Origin: Zonotrichia leucophrys gambelii
Taxonomy: Eukaryota; Chordata; Aves; Passeriformes; Passerellidae
Reading direction: 5' to 3'
Assembly (NCBI RefSeq): GCF_028769735.1
Contig: NC_088173.1
Coordinates: forward strand, 21,392,038 to 21,456,037
DNA: 64,000 nucleotides
The notes beneath the pieces are model-generated. The model searched no databases. It was not told where the DNA came from and saw only the letters and a list, made by a program, of their open reading frames with translations. Position 1 is the first letter of the stretch. Each line of letters opens with the position of its first letter. A program made the position numbers and the translations under genes. Shown one piece after another: positions 53,661 to 64,000 of the stretch.

Positions 53661-54455
53661 TTGCAGCCCATTAATCCAAAAGTCTTTCAGCTACTTCTTA
53701 GAGTCACGGTCCACAGTAATTCTTCTTCTTCAAAGAACCATTAAATAACAGACTTTGCTTCAATGGTAAGCACTAAGTACACACATCTATAAGCTTCTCA
53801 TAAATATAATAATCTGTGATTTATTTATCAAATTTATTTCAATCTATTTTTAAGAATTTTATTTAAAGATATTTGCTTCTCTAGTCATTCTTGGTCCTAA
53901 AAAATTGAAGATGAAAGCTGTTTCAGTAATAAAAGAGTTTGATGCTAAATTCACTGAAGCAAGGGGACAGCTGATACATTCTAGTTTATCCTCTAAGATT
54001 TTAAAGCAGGAAGCACTCAATGTTTCTAGATATTTGAATAAAATATACTGTCTTATTGTGAGAGGAAACAGAAACCTTGTGGTTCACATTTGTCTTTCAG
54101 AGAATCTTTAAGTTCTCCCACAAATTAAATGTTTCCTAGGATGCTGTACCAATCTCTGTCTATTAATTTTGTTGGCTAGTACTATAAATGGAGAAATTAT
54201 TGTCTTTCCTTTCCTGTTTTCTGATAATTTTTTCATGGAATTGGTTTCTACAGGACTTCCTAAAAGCAGCAGCTATTACAATATTACAATTTCAACACAA
54301 AAATGTTTTTCAAGTCTCTTGTTAGTGACAACAAAAGACGAATACATGCTAATTATAACATTTAGATCTTTCAGCTTTTTGTATCATCAACTGCCTGAAT
54401 TTCAATCCAAGCTCTGCAGCTAAAACATTAAGGAGTCATGAAAAAGTTATTTATG

Positions 54456-54523
54456 CTTTTTTGTTTGTTTGTTTTTAGGGTTTTTGTTGTGGTTTTGTTT
54501 TTAGGGTTTTGGGGTTTTTTTTG
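54456..54523 (+). repeat. T/G-rich tract with telomere-like TTAGGG units
   Basis: It begins with tttgtttgtttg and continues with two tttttaggg blocks, then ttttgggg and T8. The units are irregularly spaced, so it is not a true telomeric array. Confidence 0.75.
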
Positions 54524-56359
54524 GCATGTATGTTTGTGTGTTTTTAAATGGATTTTGGGAACAGAAAGACTAACTGGCATAAGATCTTCGAGAACAGGCA
54601 CTCATGAACCAATACTTTTCATACTGAAACATTTTGCTAAATATGTGAATAATATGTTTACAATGAGTTCAAAGCAGAACATACAGCAGATAATGACAAA
54701 ATTAGTCATGCTAATGGTGATGTGTGCTGATTTTAAAATTGCTGTAAAAGAACAGCAAAATGACACTGATGAAAACGCCTTTGTTACATCATTTTAAGGA
54801 AAGTGGGATCAATGCCAGAAGGGTAAAAGGCACATTACCTAGCTGCATTTCACCTAATTCAAGCCACTAAGTAATGTTATGCATTAAGTACAGAGCTTAC
54901 TGTAGTTCATAGACAAAAAGCTTTTTGCTTGCTTTTAAAAGTGGTTTTATTTTAAATTAGCTTTGAAATAGGCAAACAAAATAAATACAGGCGTGATGTG
55001 GTCTTAATTTGAAATACTGGGACCATTTGGCATAATGTTCATTAGTTTAGACTTGGAAGGACATTGTGGCTGCTTTGAATAAATACACAGAACTTAAGGA
55101 AACAAATGAGAAAGTTCAAATTGCCCATTTGTTAATGGTATTAAATTAACAAAGGCAGTCTGCAGTTGAGTAAGAACTTCCTCCCTTCCTCCCTTTAACA
55201 ACATAATAAATTATAAAGTGATACAGAGACTACAAATGTAACCTCATAGTTTTTAGCTTTTAAAACCTTTTTTCCAGAGTGATATTGTATTTTTTCTCTA
55301 CTCATTCTAAAACAGACAGTAAGGAACTATCTAGCCTCAATAAATTCATATACTTCAGTGTTTCTCTTCCTAGTAGCCTGACTTGGTATTCTAAGACCAC
55401 AAATGGTTTTTATGATTGTGTACAGTTCCCCACAGGCCCTTCAGGCCATCAGAGGAGTTGGAGATTGGATTTTTTCATGTATAGGGAAAGAACTGAAGTA
55501 GCCCTGCTTTTACTATTTATTCTTTAACTTCTTCAGAAAACTCAAATCCAAATATAACAACTCTTTCCCTAAAAGTACTAAATATAGACCATGAAACCGT
55601 TCGATGTTACGTACAATTACCCAATGTACTTACGACTAAGAAAAGAAAATTGTTGGTCAAAGCACCATACAGCTGTCACTATATTTTTCTTCCCTAACAG
55701 AGTCCTACTGCCCTACTCTGTTTTAAAAGTGCAATGATAGAATTTTATCTGTTAACTCACAAGAATTTTGATAAAACTTAACTCATACTAAGAATGACAA
55801 CCCAAGATGTATGACTCTTTAAAGCAATATCTAGAATAAGATTCCATTATTTGTTTATCTGTATTGCTGTTGGAATATTTTTGCTACATGTCAGCTTTGA
55901 AAACTCCTTTTTCCCACCTTTCTCAGTTTACAACTACATTTTTGTTGAACTGAGAAAATTGAAGCAATTGCCTTCTAATCTAACTGATCATCATTTGCAG
56001 TCTTTCTTGATTCAGTTGATGTCATTTTGCATTTTATTTCAGTAAGTTCTAAAGATATTTCTGAAAGATATCACCAATATATTTATATTAAAAAGTACTT
56101 AGAAAATTGTAATACAAAAATATTTACAATTTCATCTAATTTTAACCAAAGAACAGATAAAAGTAGGTTTATAGCATAGATTCTAGATAAAGAGAAGCAA
56201 TGAGAAAAAAACGTGTTTTCATAATTTTTAGAAAAGCACTTGGGATGTTTGCATATTAAATTCTGTTTAGTCAGATAAAATCATGGGAGTCAGTAGTGGT
56301 AAAATGAATAAGGACCTGGATGAAGGGGAGATGATATGAATTCAATGAAACAGGAAAAT

Positions 56360-56720
56360 ACCAGTTTGAGAAGGAGTTATTATTGAAGCTCTCCATTGAT
56401 CACTTGGGAAGCAAACTTTTTTAAAGATTGGCATTGGATAACCTCAAAGCCTGGCACAGTAAAAGTGATATGAAAATTGATGTTACAAAATACAAGTTCT
56501 TGTACTTGGTTAAGAGTAAGAAATTATACTTGAAGCTGAGAAGCAGTCTACTGGAAAGAGCACAGTAGAAGAAAGTTGTGTGGACCTGTCATTTACAGGG
56601 CAACTGTGAGGAACCAGATGAGATCTGTGTGAAAATGGCGATTGCATTGCACAGATGTATTGGCCGAAGTCTTTCAGGAAAAAAAATGAATTTGTTGATA
56701 AATTCCACCTCATTAATCCT
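56360..56720 (+). mobile_element. Ancient CR1-like LINE remnant
   Basis: From 56452 the plus strand reads WHSKSDMKIDVTKYKFLYL, which parallels the CR1 motif with W, a MKFN-type stretch and KCKVLHL. The sequence that follows becomes too diverged to place. Limits are approximate and the frame is broken. Confidence 0.52.
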
Positions 56721-58454
56721 AAATACTGTGTAAAGTTTTCTTTCATGTGTTTTAAAGGATAAATTCAAGCTGGGTCAAATACGGTGATAACCTGAGTAAC
56801 AGTAACAAGGTGGGAGGAGCCAGAAGGACTTGGCTCAGGACTATAAAGCAGAATGAGGGATAGGGGAGTTAGCAGAATGGCTTCAGCAGCCAGAGAACTT
56901 ATCAAATCCTTTCAACCATCTCTCCGCCAGTGTAGGAATGTCTCATATTTAAATTACTAGTTTTGATTTGGTTTACTTTTTTAAGTGGTTGATTAGTTGG
57001 TTGGTTTTGGTTTTCCTTTGTTGTTTAAAATCTTTGATATTTTTGAGCCTTTTCAGTAAGTTTTCCTTTTCCCTGGTCAGTATAAAAGTTCTAAAATGTC
57101 TTCCCAATAGTTAATATTTATTCTGCTTTCACTTTTGTCCTATCTTATAATAGCTTTGTTTTATTTCCAACCACATATTTTTAGACAGGTCTGTTGGTTT
57201 TGTCTCCTAACTATACTTCTAGCTTTTATTTAAATGTTTGGGTTATTTCAGTTTGGGTATTTTGTTTGCATTTCTCCCCTTTATCTGAAAGAATGTATCC
57301 AGTAACTTATTTATAATTAAGAACCAGGGATGCGTGTCATATTGATATTGCGTCTGGAGGAGTTACAAACAAACTCATTAATATGGTACACCATAGCAGA
57401 GGATCCATGTTTCTAAAAATAGCAAGCTATAAAACATAGTCTCTACTGGCTACTTATAATATTACTGCTCTGTAACCAACAATGCCCATATTTACTTTTT
57501 TGTGTGGTGGTGGCGTGAGTAAACAGAATTAATTTCACTTCCAATTTTTCTAAACCTTTGCTCTGCCTTTTCATTTAACATTAAATAAGCAAAACGTGTG
57601 TGATTAAACTTCAAACAGTTATTGTTGACCTACAAAGGCAGCATGGTGGGAAAGCTAGAAGTCATTCTAGTCAGGAATATCTCTTAATGGCACAACCTCA
57701 GTACCTGTCCAAAAAGCATTTGCTCTCAGAACCATATTTATTTCATTCAAGGAGAAAAGAGGAGATGATAAATGCATCATTTAATTCCTGGGCCAATGTT
57801 TTATATTTCCAAAGGAATGTCACAGTGCCTGAACCCTGAGACAAGTGCTGTCCAGTGCACCTGACAGTTTTTGCACACACCACACCCCTTCCACCCCAGC
57901 AGTGTTTGCCTCTCACTGTGGTTGCAGGCAGTTAATGGACAGCAATTTTCAGAGACTTACCTGCCAAAGATTCTGCAGCAGGTGCTGCTCCCTAAGCCTG
58001 GGGCTTTTTGGGTTGGGCAGTAACTTTTTTTTCCCTCCAATAAGGAGAAAATATGTGCAATAGTTTTCTCTCAAGAAAATAAGAAAAGCTATAATGTAAT
58101 TTTGATGCCTTTTTTCCTATTAAATAATAATATAAATATACATAATTGTATAGTTTTATTAAGGTTTTTTACATAAATGTTCACTATTTTACAGGAAAGC
58201 AGTGATTCTAGCACATTTACTAAAATAGGTTTTTTTTCATAACTTTTCAAAAATAGATAGCATCAGTGCAGTGAATAGTTCCAGGTGGTACAACTGTTTC
58301 TTCAATTTTTTAAATTCTGCATTTGGACCTTTTGTTACCATAATCATGAGATAAAAATTGCAAGTGGCATATCAATATATTATATTGAAGACTGAGAATT
58401 TTTTTAGAAATTCTTTGGGAGTTTTCTCTGGCAAAATTAGTGCTGTCATCCTAT

Positions 58455-58511
58455 GTTATTATTATTGTTTTGTTGTTATTATCATCATTATCTTAATTAT
58501 TATTTATTATA
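58455..58511 (+). repeat. TTA/TTG-rich trinucleotide tract
   Basis: Imperfect ttattattattg and ttgttattatc units, probably a decayed microsatellite. Confidence 0.75.
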
Positions 58512-60296
58512 AGGCTATCATTATTGTTAAAACAAAGATAGTTTAAAAAAAACATTTGAAGCCTTGGTGTCAGTAAAATGAGAGCCTCTCAGTTTTGATT
58601 TCAGAAAATCGTCTTTGCTTATGTAGGAAATGTTAAGCTTTATATTTGACAGATGCTCTGTTTTCGAGTGTCATCCTCTAATTAAAAATTATAAACATCT
58701 GTAACAGTGACTGGCCTCGTTTATGTAGGAATCCATAGTAATACTGAAGTTGATTGAAAAAAAAGACTTTAAAATCTTGTGGAACATAAATTGCCTGTGT
58801 CAGTTCATCATGTGAAGGTTGGCAGTTTTCATAGATGGCCCTATAACACCAGCTGATTTCATGATCCCTCCTTCATGCCTTTCCTAGATTGAATAGTGAA
58901 TTTGAAATATACAGATAACTTGAATTTTTAAATGAAATATCAGAATACTTACTTCACTTTTGAGAAGTTCTGAATCATTCAGTAGCCCTGCAGCTGTCTT
59001 GCTATCTGAAAGGTAGTGTCCACTGAAGAGCCATCTCTTGTAACATAGAACATGGAGTGCTTCTGAGGATGCAGAATAATCAATTTAATTTAATTGGTAC
59101 GTTTCATTTTCCTTAGTGTAAGGCATTGTGTCAGGTAATGCATCTGGTTAAAAAAGGTCAGTCTCATTTGAGCATGCCTGGTGGGCACTATCGTTCATGT
59201 TTTGTGTCATAGAGCACATTGCTTCTGAAAGAGGAAAGAATCAGGGGGCCTCTCTTTAGAACGAAGTATAAAATTATTTTTAATCACATTTTTAAGGAAT
59301 TTACTGTAATTATTGAACAGCTATGCTTGCTTTCATGCTTTTCTAATGCTTGCACTTGTAGAGGGAGGTTGGAAGGAGGGCGGGGGGAAGTGGTATTTGC
59401 AAAGTATTGGTTGTGTGAGGCTGAAATGAGCCTATAGAAGATCTTAGCTTCCTTACGAGTTCCTTCTTTCCTATAATGAATTAATATCTCCTATATGAAA
59501 GTGTTTTCATCATTAAAAGATAATAGACCCATTATGCCTTTTGTAGTTTACTTGAAGAATGAAAGATAAATCCAGAGATTTTTCATGATTTAGCAGCTGA
59601 ATGGAAAAAATTTTATTTGGATGATCTTCAGTTCTTATGTAGTTCTTTTGTCTAATAGGAAAAAATCCTTTCAAATATAAAATTTTAGTAGGTTATGTTT
59701 AGTCAGGTTCACCACAGGTGAAAGCTAACTCCCAGCTGATCAGCCTGTAACTTAAGGCAATTACACAAGAGGGAAGAGTATGCAGTGTTTCATCACTTTG
59801 ATGTGTATCACTCCTTTTTTATTCAAGTCTCCAAATGAGTTCTGGGACAGAGAAGTGAAATGGCCTTCTGTTAAAGTTGGAACTGCTTAGTAGTAGATGA
59901 ACAGAGAAAGTCTCAGGGTCTGGACTCCTATCATATACATCTAATTTTTTTTAAGACTTTTTTAAACATTGACTAATGAAGAATAGCTAGTTAGTCTGAA
60001 AATACAGAATAAATGTTCTGACTAGTCCACTGTGCCTGTCTTAACTGTCAGATAACTTCCAGTGTCTGATTTTGGATATGCAGTCATGTGTATTACAGTC
60101 CTGCCTCTGGAATTCACTTTCATGTTAAATGCTGCTCCTTACAGGCTGATACTTGTCAGTCAATTTAATTGAAATGTCACACTGACCTTTATATTAAATA
60201 CGCTGAACTTACTGGGGTTTTTGGAAGCTCTTTTTACTTTTGTTTCAGTTAAAGTTCTTAAATTACCAGTATACAAAACAAGTTCATGCTAATTAA

Positions 60297-60563
<267 letters not shown>

Positions 60564-61918
60564 TAAATAATAGAAAAGTGATGCATAACAAGCTACATGC
60601 TCCTGATGTTTCAAAGAAAAGAAATGGAAATGATATGCGACAAACTCTGCCTGATTTTATTTGCTGTGTGTTTGAACCCCTGTTAAATATAGAGAAAATA
60701 TGTTTCACAGAGAAATAATTTAAAAAATAAATATAGCAATAAAAGAACATGAGAGCTAAATTACAGCCCAAAATACAGTCATGCATTTTGCATTCAGGAT
60801 TGTACAGTCTTCCCATATTTAAAAGAAAAGAGAAATCTGTGACATGAACATTTTCGTGTACAAACAGATCATAATAATAGTTTTCTTTTATATTAGTTCA
60901 ATAGAAATCTATTTTTCCCCAAATAAGTATTTCATTATAAAATTAGTTGTCATGCTCATTCCTCCAAATATTCAGCAGCCTATATAGTGCCTTTCAGAGA
61001 ATGAAAAACAGAATATTAGTATAATTTGTAAATCTTTTTGTTTCAGGAAGGCAAGTGTTTGCCACCTAACATTGCCATGACCTAAAAATACAGAGGAAAA
61101 TAAAAAACTAGTATTAGAATTACATCTTCTTTCAAGACTAAAAATAAGCTTTCATCTGTATTTTGTATGCTTCTGGGTATGCTTTCTTTGTTTTGGCTAT
61201 TTTGTATTAGCAAAGTTCAAAATGTGGACAAATTGTTACTTTGGGAGTTATGCTGTCTGTCTAGCCCAAGTGAGTCTGAAATCACCTGAACTGTTATGTG
61301 TGTGGAATATTGCTGCAATGAAATATCTAGTTTGTCTATTTTTATTCCTTTTTTTTATGAATGCTTTATTTTTAAGGTGAAAATTGTTCCCACACATCAT
61401 CTCTCTTTTATGTCTGGTTTTGTTAGTTCTGATGGTAAACTGAGCTTCCTCAGCGTGGTGCTTTGTAAAATAATGGACAATTTCAAAGCTCAAAAGCTCA
61501 TCTTGCTTGAGTGATGGTTTTAAGTCCCTTGAGAGGCTTAGGATAACCCAAGATAATCTGAGAAGTTCTCTGTTAAATATAATTGCTCTTGTTTGATATT
61601 AATCACATGACTTACATTGAAAAGTGTCTTGCTCATGTCCACAAGATCTGTCTGCAATATTTGTTAGCTTTCTGTAAATATTCCTGATGTTCAAAACCAT
61701 TATTTGGAGTTCTTACTAATCAATTCTAAGTGTAATAGCTGGCATGAGCTGTTGACAGAAAAAAGGAAGATGCATCTGTAGACAGAAATAAAAGGGAAAT
61801 GATGAATGGAAATGATGAAGCTAACAGCTCAGCTTAAGACTGAAAGGTTCACTTGGTGTTTTTGCAGACATGAAAAGAGCAAGTGATTTCTAAGCTGGAT
61901 ACATACATTTTTGAGTAT

Positions 61919-62001
61919 AAAAAAAGCCAAACAAAAACCAAAACAAAAAACAAAACCAAGAAAAAAGCAGCAAAAAAAACCCCCAAAAAACCAAAAAACA
62001 A
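61919..62001 (+). repeat. A/C-rich simple tract
   Basis: Blocks of A3-A8 with C1-C5 (aaaaacc, aaaacaaaa). This is the reverse-complement composition of the T/G tracts elsewhere in the window. Confidence 0.8.
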
Positions 62002-62289
62002 GCAGAGAAAGTTCTTGTGCTGGGTGCAGGTGCCCAGGGATTGGCATCAGGGGCTGCAGTGTGGCCTCTTAGGGAAAAGGACCGGAGATGTCACATGCTG
62101 TATGCAGCCATTCCCAAAGGACCATTGGCAGGGTACACCCATGGCATCTCTGAAAGAACGTTCAAAAAAGGGCATAAAAAACAGGGAGAGAGAGAGAGAT
62201 TAGAGAACAAAAAAGAGCAAGAAACAGCAGAGGTAAGTCTAAAACTGGAAGAGCAGAAGGTAGGGCTTTGTGAAGAAGATATCCAAAGC

Positions 62290-62765
62290 ATCTACATTGG
62301 ATCAGGTTTATCTTGAAGGACATTTGGACAATTGCTTGACCAGTCTGGTGACTTTTTATGATCCAGTGGTGGCAATGGTTGACAAGGTAGGGCCAACAGA
62401 TGTCACCTATCCAGACTTCTACAAAGCCCTCAATACGGTTCCATGCAATATCTGCGTGGATGGAGGGACGGATGGATGGATGGAGCCACAGGTTGGGGTC
62501 AACATCTCTTTCATTGTGTCTAAGTGGAGGCCAGTGGCAAGAGGTGTCCCTCAGGGTCTGTCTTTGGCCTAGTGCTCTTCAGCATCTCTGTCAATGACAC
62601 AGACAGTGGGATCGAGGTATCCCTCAGCAAGTTTACAGGGGACATGAAACTGAGTGGTGCATTTGACATAACTGAAATCTGGGATGCCTCCCAGGGGGAC
62701 AAATCTGAGAGGTGGATCTGCAGGAACCTCATTGTTCATAAGCAAAAATTAAGTTTTAGTTTAGT
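62290..62765 (+). mobile_element. CR1 LINE reverse-transcriptase fragment, broken
   Basis: The plus strand reads DVTYPDFYKALNTV (matching a DFSKAFDTV-type motif), then ARGVPQG, a stop and frameshift near 62570, and then LVLFSISVNDTDSG and LSKFTGDMKLSGA. The last matches the FADDTKL catalytic segment with one of the paired aspartates replaced by glycine. It is therefore a dead, internally located piece of CR1 ORF2. A short (GGAT)n run at about 62468-62482 lies inside it. Both limits are approximate. Confidence 0.78.
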
Positions 62766-64000
62766 CCCTTAACAGTTTAGTTACGATTCAAATACAGAAA
62801 GAGAAGGTCAGATTCAATAGCTTCTGAGTGAGGCACTAAAATTAATAGAGCTCAAATATATGTATATGTGGGATATTAATCTCTCTTTCCAGATAAAGTA
62901 AAATAAGGAGGAAGAAAAAGTTAATGGTGCCTGGATTAAAAGAAGAAACAACAAAAGAATGGGGAGAAAGACATTGAGTTAGATTTGTCCTCAGACCTTG
63001 TTTTCTTCAAAATTTATTATACTTTTCACTGTTTTCATAGATTTGATCTCTCTCTTTATTTCTAGATTCTTTACTGCTTGTATAATATCAGATGTCCCCA
63101 GAAGCAGTGTACTTTAAGTTTTACTGTAGCTGTATTATAAATTATAATGATATTTGCCTAACTCTGGGAATTCTTAATTTACTCAGTTATACAAGAACCA
63201 CATCGGAGCATCTCAAGACTAATAATGTTGTGTAAAGAGCAGTACATTTTCTGAAAATGACAAGGCAAACACTGACCTGGGAAGATAGATAGCTAGGGTT
63301 TTGGGGTTTTTTTCAGTAAAATGGATCAAAGATCAACATAACTGGAAGTCACCACATATATAGGGAACCAGGCTAAGCAGTAGTGACAATGTGATTTTGC
63401 AAGTGTTCATACTTAGAAATTAAGGTTTTGCACTATCCAGACCTCAATATGAATTAAGCTATTTGCTTTGAGGAGGGACAAACTCAGAACAATATAATGT
63501 CCTAGTATTTTGTCAAATGGAAAAATGCAACAAGGAGGAAAGGAATCCGGGTCTAAACTGAAATTGATAGCCCAATTTTTATATATATTTAAAATATTCC
63601 ACTCCTCTACTGAAAGTGTACAAGATATATCTCTAAAGCTGTCAACTGTGGAGTGGCTAAAAATGAGTCTTGATAATGTCTAATGTCTTGTATATTCTAA
63701 GACATTTTAAAGAAATATCAAGAAATACCATTTGACTTTGAAAGGATGACAATAGAAATATGTATTTAAATAGTATATTTGAAAATGTTCTATCAAGTGT
63801 ATGTTAATGACATTACTGATAATATCCAGTTGAATAATATCCAGTTGATAATTTTAAAAGTCCTTAGTTCTCCTCATCTCTTCTTGTGGTACTTATAACT
63901 ACTTTTTGTAGAAGTACTGCATCTTGCTACTAATCCTTCTCTTACTGAAACTGATGGGAGGCAGGGATAATTAGCACCCATCTGAGTGAAATTATGAAAA

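Noticed and set aside
54456..54523. Interstitial telomeric repeat
   Set aside because: Only two TTAGGG-like units, irregularly spaced in a general T/G tract.

Overview
The window is AT-rich, intron-dominated vertebrate DNA. Its repeats point to a bird, most likely a songbird: several CR1 LINE fragments, two young class II (ERVK-like) solo LTRs, and one older LTR of a type I associate with passerine ERVL-like elements. No bacterial, plasmid or phage features are present. The species cannot be named from the sequence.

The only protein-coding gene I can support is an internal part of a large plus-strand gene of the follistatin-like FSTL4/FSTL5 family, best matched to FSTL5. Three consecutive coding exons are visible: exon A (19396-19592), exon B (29091-29211) and exon C (60349-60515). 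Their splice sites and phases agree (phase 1 into A, phase 0 A to B, phase 1 B to C, phase 0 out of C). Together they encode about 161 residues: the end of a linker after the upstream Kazal region, a SPARC-like pair of EF-hands, and the start of the first Ig-like domain. The signal peptide, the Kazal domain, the rest of the Ig domains and the C-terminal part lie outside the window. The introns are at least 19.4 kb, 9.5 kb, 31.1 kb and at least 3.5 kb long.

Layout: 1-19395 is intron with a CR1 3' end at about 4.7-5.4 kb. 19593-29090 is intron with an ERVL-type LTR at about 21 kb, an (AAT)20 microsatellite at 23.1 kb and solo LTR 1 at 26.4-27.0 kb. 29212-60348 is a 31-kb intron with solo LTR 2 at 44.5-45.1 kb, inserted into an old minus-strand CR1, then a 96-bp inverted-repeat element at 45.4 kb and older LINE remnants. 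60516-64000 is intron with an A-rich tract and a broken CR1 reverse-transcriptase fragment at 62.3-62.8 kb.

The most notable structure is the pair of about 97% identical solo LTRs, in the same orientation as the gene. Each has perfect 6-bp target duplications, and together they bracket exon B. I found no sign of a new multi-gene system; the remaining interest lies in how retroelements have shaped this gene's introns.
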